From Haberlea rhodopensis (lineage: Eukaryota; Streptophyta; Magnoliopsida; Lamiales; Gesneriaceae), in assembly GCA_907163345.1 (NCBI GenBank), contig CAJQUN010000003.1:3348001-3412000 (forward strand): a DNA stretch of 64,000 nucleotides. Reading direction: 5' to 3'. The notes beneath the pieces are model-generated. The model did not search any database, had not been told where the DNA came from, and worked only from the letters and a program-made list of their open reading frames with translations. A program made the translations under genes and the position numbers. Position 1 is the first letter of the stretch. Each line of letters begins with the position of its first letter. This document shows positions 1 to 11,100 of the stretch, piece after piece.

Positions 1-1138
1 AATATATATAATTTATTTGTTATAGTTTCATGTTATTCACAATAAAACAAATATCATCACACCAACATAACATGTCAAACTCAAAAATCATATTAAACAA
101 GATGTTCAACATAAAAAAGAAGGAATAAAATATCTCAAAAATAACAAATGATTACCAAAAATCATAGGAAAATATTTAAAAAATTATGAAACGATTTACA
201 TCTTTTATAATTTACGAGAAACTAAACATATTTATGTATAATAACAAGACACCTTTATGGGTTTTTTTATACATACATAAATATTATTTTGTAATTATTT
301 CAATAACAAGTAATGTAATATTTTTGAATTATAATTTTAACAAAAATTTAAAAAAAAAATTAGAAAAAAAAAAATTGAAGAAACAACTGGTTCAACCAAG
401 TTGAAGCGGCCGATCTGGTCCGATTTCAAAACACTGCTTATGTGTTTACTATGGGACAATTATTTGAGTTCCGATTGCACAAATCTCTTTAAAATCGACA
501 TATTTAAAACCATGAGTGGAAAGAAAAATCTATTTAGAGAGTAACCTATTGCTGCTGGCCTGGCAATATAGTTCTAACAACATACTATTTAAAATATTGA
601 ATAATCTATTCGTTTTTGCTCCCATCTTCACAATTTGGGTACGCTAATCAACACACATTTACAGACAATAAGTTGGAGGCTTCCAATCAGGTACAATTAT
701 CACACATCAATAGCATCACACTCATTTTGGAGATAAAATCCCATTGTGCAAGAATGAGAGGTATAGAATGAGCCGATCTTAAACATAAGATTTTAGAGGT
801 AAAAGTGAACGTCGAGAAGCTCTTTCGGTAACACCAAATGCCTAGACTAATAGTTGCCACCATCCTCAAAATGGAATTAACTCAAGTTTGAGTCTTCTAA
901 GTAACAAAAACTCTCTTTCCATGATAAAAAAAAAGGAGCTCTTTAGCACTGAGGTATGAGCCGAGGATAGGAATTGAGAAGATCTAGATAAAGGTTGAGC
1001 TTAGGAGCACTCACATTATGAGGAATTTATCTTTAAAAGTTGAACCTAAGTCGGTAGGGTTATCTCGATGACTACTATCATACAACCCCTATCGTATTGA
1101 AAAGGCTTTACAAAATAACTTTTCTTTTATTTAACATG
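1..1138. other. AT-rich intergenic sequence, no gene recognised
   Basis: Only short chance open frames are visible here, and none resembles a known family. The right edge is the target site of the Copia-type element, whose left TSD copy (GCTTT) is at 1139-1143. Confidence 0.5.
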
Positions 1139-1143
1139 GCTTT

Positions 1144-2557
1144 TGTTGAGCCTTAAACACATGGTTGCGTTTAATGCGTTAAATTATACCCAGTCTATCT
1201 TTGAATTTTGATGATCAACAAAACTTGTGTTTGTTATACTAATGCATCTACTTAGTGTGCAGATTAAGTGATGAAAAGTGGATTGGAATGAAGAACTTCA
1301 AGTGTGCATATTCTGGCCTGGATCGCCCCAGGCGATGGTGATCATCGCCCCAGGCGATGGGTGCCAGGCCAGGCATCGCCACGCACATCGACAGAGGCGA
1401 TGGCTAGGCGAGCATGCGAGGAAGATCGCCTGAAGCGATGGTGAACAGCGCCTGAGGCGATGGCAACCTTCTGGCACTTCGCCCCGCACATCGACTGGAG
1501 CGACGCCGAGGCATGGCGCGGGCATGCGCGCAGGGAGATCGCCCGAGGCGATGGGCTGAACGCCCAAGGCGATGGCACGAACGCCTGAGGCGATCTGGAG
1601 TTCGTTTGAGGCGATGCAAGATTTGAAGGAGCTGAGGCTACGGCCTTGATTTTGGCTTTGGATCGCCTGAGGCGATCCAGCGATCGTCTGAGGCGATGCG
1701 TGATTTTTGGTGATCGTTGGGGCGCGGCGATGGTGATCGCCTGAGGCGATGTCCGAGGCGATCTTGGCGTGATTTCAGCCTTATGAGTAGCAACGGCTAG
1801 TAGGAGCCTTGGAGGCCTTCTACACTATAAATATGGATGCTTTGGAGCACTTTGAAGCTAAGGAACAAGCCTACAACTTATACCAAAGTCTTGATAATTA
1901 TTAGTTGATTTAAGCTTTGAAATCTCCATACATTGTTATTGTATTGGAGCTTGTAATTCTTTTATTGTGTGTGAGTCTTGTTCACTTCGTGTTGGTACAC
2001 CGTGAAGGTGCTTTTGGTTTGATTTCTTGTAAAGGTCCTCCAACACCAAAGCAAGTTGGAAAATTATAAAGTCATCAACAAGTCTAGTTGGTGCAAGTGT
2101 GTGGCTATCCTTGGAGCCCTTAAGGCCAAGAAGACTCGTGAAGAGTGTTGGTAGCTCGGGAAGAGCTTTGTATACTCGGGAAGAGTATTGTGCTCGGGAA
2201 TAGCTTGTGTACTCGGGAAGAGTAGTGTGCTCGGGAAGAGCGTTGTAAACTCGGGAAGAGTTGTTGTGTGGCTAACTTGGAGCCCTCAAGGCCAAGACCA
2301 ATTGTTCTAGTGGAACCTCGGTTGGAGGTTATCTAACCGGGAAGAGGAGACGTAGGCGATTCATCGCCGAACTTCTATAACAAATCCTTTTGTTATTTAT
2401 TGCTTTATTTCCTTTACGCATTTATTTATTTTATTCTTTGCATTTATCGATTGACTAAAGGCTTCCGCAAGCGCAAAATATTTTATTTTTACAAACTCAT
2501 TTTAAAACGCTAAAGTAGCCAAGGAATCTCATTCACCCCCCCTCTTCGATTCCAACA
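1144..2557 (+). repeat. 5' LTR of the gag-only Copia-type element
   Basis: This 1414-bp LTR begins TGTTGAG and ends CCAACA. It contains a GC-rich block at about 1320-1765 with some 13 GGCGAT words, many arranged as near-palindromes of the form ATCGCC-x-GGCGAT. It also has a TATA box (1826-1834) and an array of CTCGGGAAGAG units (about 2150-2265). Short open frames in the GC-rich block are compositional artefacts. Confidence 0.93.
1826..1834 (+). promoter_or_regulatory. LTR TATA box
   Basis: TATAAATAT lies in a conserved context (CTACACTATAAATATGGATG) in all three LTR copies of this family: here, near 5609-5616 in the 3' LTR, and near 22541-22549 in the solo LTR. It is the expected RNA polymerase II core promoter that sets the U3/R boundary. 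Confidence 0.7.
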
Positions 2558-2559
2558 AG

Positions 2560-2572
2560 TGGTATCAGAGCC
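2560..2572 (+). other. Primer-binding site (initiator tRNA-Met)
   Basis: TGGTATCAGAGCC begins two bases after the end of the 5' LTR. It is complementary to the 3' end of plant initiator tRNA-Met, the usual primer for Copia minus-strand synthesis. Confidence 0.93.
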
Positions 2573-2604
2573 ATTTGATTTTTGTTTTAAATCAAAATCT
2601 TTTT

Positions 2605-4053
2605 ATGGCTAATCTAGCAAATGAGTTTGCTCAAGGTCAATCGACGAATCGCCCTCCGCTTTTCACGGGTGATAACTACGGGTATTGGAAAAATAGAATT
2701 TCTCTATATATCCAATCCGTAGATTATGATCTATGGAAAATCATTGTGAAAGGTCCACATACTCCTTTAAAGGATGTTGGGGGAATTAGTGTTCCCAAAG
2801 AAATGGACGACTTCACAAAAGCGGATATGATGTTAATATCTCAAAATGCTAAAGCGATTAATATTTTGCATTGTGCTTTAGATATGAAGGAGTACAACCG
2901 GATTTCAATGTGCTCAACCGCTAAGAAGATATGGGACAAATTGAAAATTTGTCATGAAGGAACCAACCAAGTGAAGAAGACAAAGATAGACCTCCTTCAA
3001 CTCAAATATGAGACATTTGAGATGGATTCCGGAGAAGATGTGGATTCCATGTTTAGGAGGCTCACCCAAATTATCAACGAGCTTGCTCAACTTGGAGAGA
3101 AGTATCCTCCAAAGCAAATATGGAGGAGAGCACTAAGAGCCTTACCTAAAGAATGGGATGCCAAGAGGACGGCCATCATCGAGTCCAACAAAGGAGAAAG
3201 TGCTTCTTATGATCTTGATGAGCTCCATGGCACATTGGTGACTCATGAGCTTGAAGTTGCCACAAGGAGAGAAGTAAAGGAGGAGGATAGATCCAAGAGA
3301 AATGAGATTGCCTTGGTTAGAAGGAAAGACCTCTCCGATGATGAAGAAGATGATGATGATGAGAAGATGATCCTATTCACAAAGAAGTTCAAGAAGCTCT
3401 TCACCAAACATAGCAAGTCAAAGACCTCAAGTGCAACCAAAAATGAATCCAAAAAAGAGGTAACTTGTTATAATTGTAATGATAAAGGCCATTATGCTAA
3501 CAAATGCCCTAGGAAGAAGAATGAGGACAAAGGGAAGAAGAAGGCGTTTATAGCCACATGGAGTGATAGCGATTCCGATGAAGAAGAAGCCACCAATCTA
3601 TGTCTAATGGCTCTTGGAGATGAAGGAGATGAAAGTGACAATGAGGTACCTTCATTTGATGAACTTTTAGAGTCTTATAATGATCTTATTGATGCTCTTG
3701 GCAAAACCAAGATGAGTAACAAATTACTCAAACTTGAGATTGCTAAGGAAGATGAAGAAAATAATTCATTGAAAAATGAATTAAATTCTTTAAAGATATC
3801 ATTTTGCAAATTTAGTGAAAGTAGTGAAAAGATGAATGAATTGCTTGGCTTGCAACGTTGTAGCTTTGACAAAGTCGGGTTAGGTTTTTCAAGCAAATCA
3901 AAAACTTTTTCTAGCTTGTTGGACAATGCAAAACATGATTCTCCTACTTGTAATTATTGTTGCAAAATGGCCACACTAAAAATAAGTGTAGGTTTGTTAG
4001 AATCCAATACCAACCTAATAAGAGGTGGAAATGGATTCCAAAAGTGCCATTGA
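2605..4053 (+). CDS. Copia-type Gag polyprotein (retroelement nucleocapsid)
   Basis: This is the structural Gag that would package element RNA in cytoplasmic particles. The first ATG after the primer site (2605, protein MANLANEFAQ) gives about 482 residues. The N-terminal part has the DUF4219/UBN2 (retrotran_gag_2) pattern: a GDNYGYWKNRI block, then a helical region with LLQLKYETFEM and WDAKRTAI. A CCHC zinc knuckle (CYNCNDKGHYANKC) begins at 3466, followed by a Lys-rich and acidic linker and a coiled-coil-like stretch. A second knuckle starts at about 3949 but is broken by a frameshift, so the frame ends early at 4053. No pol follows. The ORF is otherwise intact, consistent with a young non-autonomous element. 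Confidence 0.88.
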   Translation: MANLANEFAQGQSTNRPPLFTGDNYGYWKNRISLYIQSVDYDLWKIIVKGPHTPLKDVGGISVPKEMDDFTKADMMLISQNAKAINILHCALDMKEYNRISMCSTAKKIWDKLKICHEGTNQVKKTKIDLLQLKYETFEMDSGEDVDSMFRRLTQIINELAQLGEKYPPKQIWRRALRALPKEWDAKRTAIIESNKGESASYDLDELHGTLVTHELEVATRREVKEEDRSKRNEIALVRRKDLSDDEEDDDDEKMILFTKKFKKLFTKHSKSKTSSATKNESKKEVTCYNCNDKGHYANKCPRKKNEDKGKKKAFIATWSDSDSDEEEATNLCLMALGDEGDESDNEVPSFDELLESYNDLIDALGKTKMSNKLLKLEIAKEDEENNSLKNELNSLKISFCKFSESSEKMNELLGLQRCSFDKVGLGFSSKSKTFSSLLDNAKHDSPTCNYCCKMATLKISVGLLESNTNLIRGGNGFQKCH

Positions 4054-4244
4054 AAGTTAACCCCCTAGGACCCAAAAATCAAATGGGTACCAAAGTTCCT
4101 CCAATTGTAAATTTGTCTTGTAAGGACAAGAATGGAATGAAGGATGAAGGGCCAAGCAACTCAAAGGAGGAGTTTGTATTATTCACAAATATAGAAGAGG
4201 CTCGAGGCGTTGGACCTATGACAAGAACGAACTCTTGTCATTGA
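3957..4244 (+). pseudogene. Frameshifted C-terminal continuation of Gag
   Basis: In the +2 frame relative to gag, the second half of a CCHC knuckle is readable (NGHTKNKC), and an open frame then runs to the stop near 4244. Its first half (CNYC, 3949-3960) is in the gag frame, so a single-base deletion near 3961-3965 splits one knuckle over two frames. The downstream part is basic and then polar, with no pol motif. It ends shortly before the untranslated region that carries the polypurine tracts. Confidence 0.65.
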
Positions 4245-4689
4245 GGGTAAAATTTACTTTTTACATATTAAAAGAGCAATTTCAAAATTCATTGGCACAA
4301 ATTAATTGTGATCAATAAATATTGAAGATCACTATTCATTGGAGTAAAATGCATAACCCCTTAGCATAATTGTTGAAATGCATGATGTATGCTTATCTTT
4401 TTATAGTAAGTAGCTTGATATGCTTTGCATTCAAATTTGAATATGTTATGTGAAAATGTGTTAGTATATGATTTGTTATAATGCCTTGATATTTTTAGTA
4501 TTTTGTTTTTGGCATGAATGCATGAACATATGCACACATTGCAACTTTTAGAATTAATTGTTGAGTGCCTTAAACACATGGTTGTGATTCACATCTATAT
4601 AAATTAATCTTGTTTGATGAGGAACATGTGTAATTTGAAGCTATATGTCATCATATAAATTATGACATGTTTATTTGATTTTATGCTTT

Positions 4690-4926
4690 TTGATTATCAC
4701 AAAAAGGGGGAGAATTTTGTGATAAACTTGAACCTCAATACATGCTTAGTTTAAGGGGGAGAGCTTATGTATGCATGGTTTGAGGGGGAGAGTTATTTGT
4801 TTAATGATTCACTTGATAACTTGTATGTGTTATGCAATTGTTAAGGGGGAGTTATTTTTACTCACATTTCATGCATATTACTTATTCAAGTTTATCAAGT
4901 TTTGTGATCATCAAAAAGGGGGAGAT
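4690..4926 (+). other. Polypurine tract and upstream copies of it
   Basis: The functional tract AAAAAGGGGGAGAT (4913-4926) directly abuts the 3' LTR and would prime plus-strand synthesis. At least four similar GGGGGAG words occur upstream, near 4705, 4755, 4785 and 4845. The first copy also repeats flanking text (TATCACAAAAAGGGGGAGAA), which looks like local duplication of the tract. Confidence 0.8.
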
Positions 4927-6336
4927 TGTTGAGCCTTAAACGCATGGTTGCGTTTAATGCGTTAAATTATCCCCGGTCTATCTTTGAGTTTTGATGATCA
5001 ACAAAACTTGTGTTTGTTATACTAATGCATCTACTTAGTGTGCAGATTAAGTGATGAAAAGTGGATTGGAATGAAGAACTTCAAGTGTGCATATTCTGGC
5101 CTGGATCGCCCCAGGCGATGGTGATCATCGCCCCAGGCGATGGGTGCCAGGCCAGGCATCGCCACGCACATCGACAGAGGCGATGGCTAGGCGAGCATGC
5201 GAGGAAGATCGCCTGAAGCGATGGTGAACAACGCCTGAGGCGATGGCAACCTTCTGGCACTTCGCCCCGCACATCGACTGGAGCGACGCCGAGGCATGGC
5301 GCGGGCATGCGCGCAGGGAGATCGCCCGAGGCGACGGGCTGAACGCCCAAGGCGATGGCACGAACGCCTGAGGCGATCTGGAGTTCGTTTGAGGCGATGC
5401 AAGATTTGAAGGAGCTGAGGCTACGGCCTTGATTTTGGCTTTGGATCGCCTGAGGCGATCCAGCGATCGTCTGAGGCGATGCGTGATTTTTGGTGACCGT
5501 TGGGGCGCGGCGATGGTGATCGCCTGAGGCGATGTCCGAGGCGATCTTGGAGTGATTTCAGCCTTATGAGTAGCAACGGCTAGTAGGAGCCTTGGAGGCC
5601 TTCTACACTATAAATATGGATGCTTTGGAGCACTTTGAAGCTAAGGAACAAGCTACAACTTATACCAAAGTCTTGATAATTATTAGTTGATTTAAGTTGC
5701 AATCTCCATACATTGTTATTGTATTGGAGCTTGTAATTCTTTTATTGTGTGTGAGTCTTGTTCACTTCGTGTTGGTACACCATAAAGGTGCTTTTGGTTT
5801 GATTTCTTGTAAAGGTCCTCCAACACCAAAGCAAGTTGGAAAATTGTAAAGTCATCAACAAGTCTAGTTGGTGCAAGTGTGTGGCTATCCTTGGAGCCCT
5901 TAAGGCCAAGAAAACTCGTGAAGAGTGTTGGTAGCTCGGGAAGAGCTTTGTATACTCGGGAAGAGTATTGTGCTCGGGAAGAGCTTGTGTACTCGGGAAG
6001 AGTAGTGTGCTCGGGAAGAGCGTTGTAAACTCGGGAAGAGTTGTTGTGTGGCTAACTTGGAGCCCTCAAGGCCAAGACCAATTGTTCTAGTGGAACCTCG
6101 GTTGGAGGTTATCTAACCGGGAAGAGGAGACGTAGGCGATTCATCGCCGAACTTCTATAACAAATCCTTTTGTTATTTATTGCTTTATTTCCTTTACGCA
6201 TTTATTTATTTTATTCTTTGCATTTATCGATTGACTAAAGGCTTCCGCAAGCGCAAAATATTTTATTTTTACAAACTCATTTTAAAACGCTAAAGTAGCC
6301 AAGGAATCTCATTCACCCCCCTCTTCGATTCCAACA
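4927..6336 (+). repeat. 3' LTR of the gag-only Copia-type element
   Basis: This 1410-bp copy is nearly identical to 1144-2557, with the same termini, GGCGAT palindrome block, TATA box and CTCGGGAAGAG array. It is followed by the right TSD copy GCTTT (6337-6341). Confidence 0.93.
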
Positions 6337-6341
6337 GCTTT

Positions 6342-6776
6342 TATTAGCCAAATCCTTTTGATGTCGCCCTTGAAAATTTTTATCCACAATGGTGAATTTT
6401 TCGATTTTTAGAGATGAATTTAGTCATATCTATCATGTAAATCATCGTTTGATATATTTTTAAAGATATAATTAATCATGATTTTTAACTAGTCATCTCA
6501 TCTATTTAGCGAACACTGCTTAAGATGGTAAAATTAAGATGTAATAAACGTGGAAGAAAAATGTTAGTTATCTGTCATCATCACAATATGACCACAAAAA
6601 CAACAAATAGAAGAAATGATACTCTCTGTGTGTATATATTAAATAATAGTATCTTAAAAAATTCTTTGATCTCTTTCGTAATTTTCTCATATAAATAAAT
6701 TTAAAATTTAGAATTCCTTTTACCGTAAACTATTTTTTTACTTTAAAATATCTAAATCAATCAATGATATATTAAT
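6342..6776. other. AT-rich intergenic sequence
   Basis: No open frame, repeat structure or RNA gene is recognised. Confidence 0.5.
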
Positions 6777-7232
6777 GTAGGGTTGGGATAGAACTAGTGT
6801 CGGCTGGGGTCCATGATCACCTCAATCAAGGTTGCTTCGATCCGATCAGAAACCAGCCATAAAGGTCCACGATCACCCTCGATCAGGGCTGCTTAACGGA
6901 TCGATCCGATCCGAAACCATCCATAGGGGTCCATATCACCCCCGATCAGGGTTGCTTAACGAATCAGTCTGATCCAGTTTCGGGTTGGATCGGTTCCATA
7001 CAGGAACCGATTTTTTTGAAGTTTTTTTTTTAAAAATAACGGATCTGTTTGGTCCGAAACCTGTAAGATATCGATTTCGGAGCGGTAGAATCGATTCGGA
7101 CCGGTATCTTACTTGTTCCGGATCAGTTCGAAATCGGTTAGTCCGATTTCAATTCGATTCTAAACTGGGCTAACCAGTCTGATTATGGACCGAGTTTGGA
7201 TTGATCCCACCAATTAAACAGTCCTACCCAAT
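6777..7232. repeat. Repetitive block with about 70-bp imperfect units; possible DNA-transposon remnant
   Basis: Between 6790 and 6980 the phrase 'GGTCCA..ATCACC..GATCAGGGTTGCTT' recurs three times at about 70-bp spacing. It is followed by a block rich in CCGATTTC / GAAATCGG words (7000-7190). The block opens with TAGGGTTGGGA and closes near CAGTCCTACCC, a loose inverted pairing such as a degenerate hAT-type MITE might show. No target duplication was confirmed. Confidence 0.35.
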
Positions 7233-7936
7233 AGAGTGCTTCGCCTCGCCAAATATTTTGTAAGAGTACATATTTATAAAATTATTATAAATTTCAAAAA
7301 AATGATTTATTTCCGTGTCGTACTCAAATATATTACCATTTAACGTGACTCAACAATATTCCAGTGAGTACTGGTCACCCAATAAAATATTAGTTGTACT
7401 CTTGTCTATATCAATGTACCCTTTACCCAATGATCTACTTTAGTCACGGACTTGAAACAAATTTTAACTGTACATCATAGGTTTTGCAAGTCGGAGTAAA
7501 ATATAATTACATTCATCTATGTTGGTTTCTATGTGTTGGATAGTCATATCTGATCTGGATCTTTATTATAACTGATTAATCTATTAATATATTATTAGTT
7601 CAAAAAAAAAAATGTATCAATTTCTAATATAATGGTAATAATATATCAAAGGTTCATGGTAAGATGGTTAGTTTGAAATTATCCCTAGTAAATATCATCA
7701 TCATTATATTTAATATTCAATGTCAATTAAAAACAATTAGTGAATCTATTTCATAATCAAAGTTTTGGGTAAGACATGGGAAGTGACAACAACACAGAGT
7801 TACCTAATTATTCAGCTTTAAGCATTAATTCATGAAATAATTCATGGGGTATCCCCTATCTTGTAATGAAAATTCTTGTATAAATCAGGTCATGTTATAC
7901 ATCAACATATGTGCATATGTGTTGTTGTTTGACATG
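7233..7936. other. Intergenic sequence, nothing recognised
   Basis: AT-rich sequence without supported genes. It ends at the ACTTG target site (7937-7941) of the next solo LTR. Confidence 0.5.
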
Positions 7937-8470
7937 ACTTGTGTAAAGACCCGGATTTTAGAGTCATTGATTAACTAATCCTTATTAAACTCTTTTGGTT
8001 ATTTAAAATTCTTAGTGTTATAGTTTAACTAGAACACTAAGTTAAGTGGAGATAAATTAGTAAGTGTTCTAGTAGGTATAAAAGTCTTGTTAAAGGAAGT
8101 TACATATTGCAAAACTCTAGTCAAGAGATACCAAGGCATCATAGAGTCCCTAACCATCTCAACTCTTCCATTAACTCATCAATTTGCAGCAACTTTGAAT
8201 CGAACAGAATCTGAACATTACCACATCAAATCTGCAAAGATTTACTCTTAATTTTTGAAGGTTTAATATCTCAAAACTCCTCATAATTTCTCCTTCAAAT
8301 TCTCGATAAGCCATGGCAAGGATTTCAGCTTATTAGTTTCGAATTCCACCTCTCCTCTAGCCACAAAATCGTCCCAGAATCTACTCAATATCTATCAACA
8401 ATCTGCACAGAATTTTTATGCAGAATTTCGATAGTTTGCACCTCTAAAACTCCTTGAGTTTTGTCCCAAC

Positions 8471-9972
8471 TGAAAGTAATCCTTATGTCATACAACGCAG
8501 CGGAATAAAAATTTATGGATTACTAACACCGGATCTATACATAGGTTATCATATCGGATTAAGTAATAACAAGTGTCTCACCCTTGTAGCGTGTTTGAAG
8601 CAGATTCCACGGAGCAGCACGTCCAACGAACTCCGAGTCACAAACGAAAGTTTTCACCTTCGTCTCTACGGTATCCACACGATCAAATCGAAAGGGGATT
8701 TAAGAACAAGTTACTAGACAAGTTCTTAAACCAAAATCGAGCTCTCGGTTCAAAACCGATTAACGACGGCCAACCAAAACCCTAGCACAACCGACGGCGG
8801 CCGTGAGGAGTGAAGGAAGAGGCGGCCGAGAGGAGCTTGAAGTGGAGGCTAGGGTTTGATATCAAACAATGATATGAAAGTATGATTAACAATTAATCAA
8901 AACCTCTTATTTATATTATAAGGCTTTTAATTAAGGTTCAAGACTTTCTCAAAGTCTTATGGGCCCAAACCCATGATTTAATTAAAACCTTTTAATCACT
9001 TAATTAAGACTCTTCTTAATTAATTAATTCATCCAATGAATTTAATTTCCCTTATCGATTTAATCTTTTGTGCGACCCGATAGGATCTCGTAATGTTGGC
9101 AGTGACATAAAATCTCATTTTATGTCGCAAGCATTGAGCGGTATCTAGCAACACATCGATGCTACCCAAATTACAAGAATGTCAATGACTCGACATAACC
9201 TTTAGAACTTGTGATAATATTAATCATGTAACTTAATCCCTTTGTCCTTTGTGTTTAGATTGAACACGAGTCATGGAATAGTCATACTCGTATATCCAAT
9301 CTTTATTTCTTGATCCCCAAGTAGAACTAGAATAAACGAATAAGCTCGATATCTCATATCGACTCATTCGAGCATGGCCATGCATTTTAGTTCTCACTTG
9401 ATCAAGGGCCAAACACATCTCCTGTTATATAGGAGGGACAAATCCTATCTCGATCAGTCAACATCCCTCTACATAATTCGTAGTGTATCCAATAGTCGCC
9501 TTTATAGATTACCCTGTTACGGGTAACGTTTGACGATATCAAGATACATAACTCCTTATGTTGGGATCTCTGATGATCACAAGTCGTAAGGATTACATAC
9601 ATTATTATCACTATGAGAATTGCATATGACGATCATATAACTATCCATGTTGCATTCTCATGGTGGGTCTGTTCAGTACATCGTTCTCTAACATGTACCC
9701 ATATGTTGATTTGATATCTCATATCAATGAACAATTCATCGATCAACACATACTAGTCTCTACGTATTATCATTATCCCTTTCATGATAATACTTGACTA
9801 GGAACATCTTTAAGAATAATACAATATTATTCTAAGGACATTAACATATATATTAATTCACAATGCACAGTTAAAAGAATAATATATAATAATGAATTGC
9901 CATTCATAAAACCATAAACATTGTATGTCTTAAACAATCACCTAATGACTTGTCTTAGGGCATATCCCAACA
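8471..9972 (-). mobile_element. Nested Copia-type solo LTR with perfect TSD
   Basis: Read on the minus strand, the LTR starts TGTTGGGATATGCCCTAAGA and ends GGATTACTTTCA (1502 bp). The host LTR target site CCAAC is duplicated at 8466-8470 and 9973-9977. The TGTTGGGATATGCCCTAAG start is a familiar plant Copia LTR terminus. There is no coding content. It inserted after the surrounding LTR was in place, and removing it with one target copy rejoins the outer LTR. Confidence 0.88.
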
Positions 9973-11020
9973 CCAACCTCTAGCTATAAATAGTGCAACC
10001 TTTGGTAGTATTTGTTCATCACAAACCATCTCCTTCTCAGCCTTTAAAGTCACGAGAATAAACCCTCTCCTTTACCGAAGCCTCTGCACCTTTTGTTACC
10101 AGAATTACTCTCCAACCTTCTGTTCGATATTGGAAGTACAGATTATCAGATTCTAAGCCAAGGTTTCTGCCTCGTTTTTGGAATCTGTTTCATCGAGTTA
10201 TACCAGCAAGCTTCACCCTCAAGCCGTGACTTGCTCGTCTGTTTCCCAGAACTTATTGGTGAACTTGTTTCATCGATTTGTTCAGCCTCAATCACCAAGG
10301 AATCAAGCCTTAATTCTGCTTTTGTAAATCCTACCAGCAGCCCATGTTCGAAAGTGTGAGCAATCTGTTCCAAAACCTTTAAGCAATCCGTTCGAAATCT
10401 GTCCACAAGAAACTCATTATATTCATCATCATTTTGCCTTCGATTTCAGCCAAGAAGAGAACCTTCGAAATCCGCTTTATCTGCCAAATTTTCGAAGGTA
10501 CAGATTCACAACTAAGCCACCAAAGTTCAATCTTATATTCTGTCCAAAATCCCTTCCAAATTATCAGCAAGTTTGTGAACTATAACCGAGTGGTTTGGCA
10601 AGCGTCTGCCATCTACTCCATCGTTTAAGCTCCTTGATTCGGGTTGGATAATTATCGAAAGCCAAGAGTGGAAATAATCCGTTCGTTTCGCATCCTATTT
10701 TGATCAAACACGTCTTCAATCTGTAAGTGGGCTTTTGCTATTTATTCGTTTCGTTTTTAAAAATTATAGTATGTTTTGAAATCTTGATCGATATGAACTA
10801 TGTTGAAACTAAGAAAAGTATATTTTGTAAGCACCTTAAACTTGAAATCTAATTGGATTGGAATTCCCCATGACCCTGATGCGGTGGGGTGTAACCGCTA
10901 AAAGAACCTTATACGGTGGTTATCCGTTGTTTCTGGAGTTTTCAGACCCTTTATTCGTGGGTAAGTCGATGTCATGACCTCATCTCTATGAGGGATAAGT
11001 CTAGAGACTGATATCAGTAC

Positions 11021-11100
11021 CAATGGGAGATTAGATGATTTACTGTGCTTAAGTATATGACAATGGGAGATTAGATGATTTACTGTGCTTAAGTATATGA
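11021..11100 (+). repeat. Perfect 40-bp tandem duplication
   Basis: The 40-bp segment at 11021-11060 is repeated exactly at 11061-11100, inside the Tekay-like solo LTR. Being exact, it is either recent or recently homogenised. Confidence 0.9.

Larger units (their letters stand above)
1144..6336 (+). mobile_element. Gag-only (non-autonomous) Copia-type LTR retrotransposon with perfect TSD
   Basis: The element has two near-identical LTRs (1144-2557 and 4927-6336), a primer-binding site matching initiator tRNA-Met just inside the 5' LTR, a gag gene, a polypurine tract before the 3' LTR, and a 5-bp TSD (GCTTT at 1139-1143 and 6337-6341). LTR termini are TGTTGAG...TTCCAACA. No protease, integrase, reverse transcriptase or RNase H homology is seen between gag and the polypurine tract, so transposition would need proteins from a relative. 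By eye the two LTRs differ at about 15 sites in 1.41 kb, which suggests a fairly recent insertion. The gag type (DUF4219/UBN2-like with CCHC knuckle) and the Met primer site indicate Copia. A solo LTR of the same family lies at 21869-23233. Confidence 0.93.

Noticed and set aside
1298..1619. Overlapping minus-strand frames of 71-89 codons (also at 5081-5402 and 21962-22335)
   Set aside because: They arise from the GC-rich GGCGAT palindrome block of the LTRs and are open in several frames at once, with no family resemblance.
8462..9972. Nested solo LTR starting at 8462 (TGTCCCAAC)
   Set aside because: No target duplication fits that start; moving it to 8471 gives a perfect CCAAC duplication.
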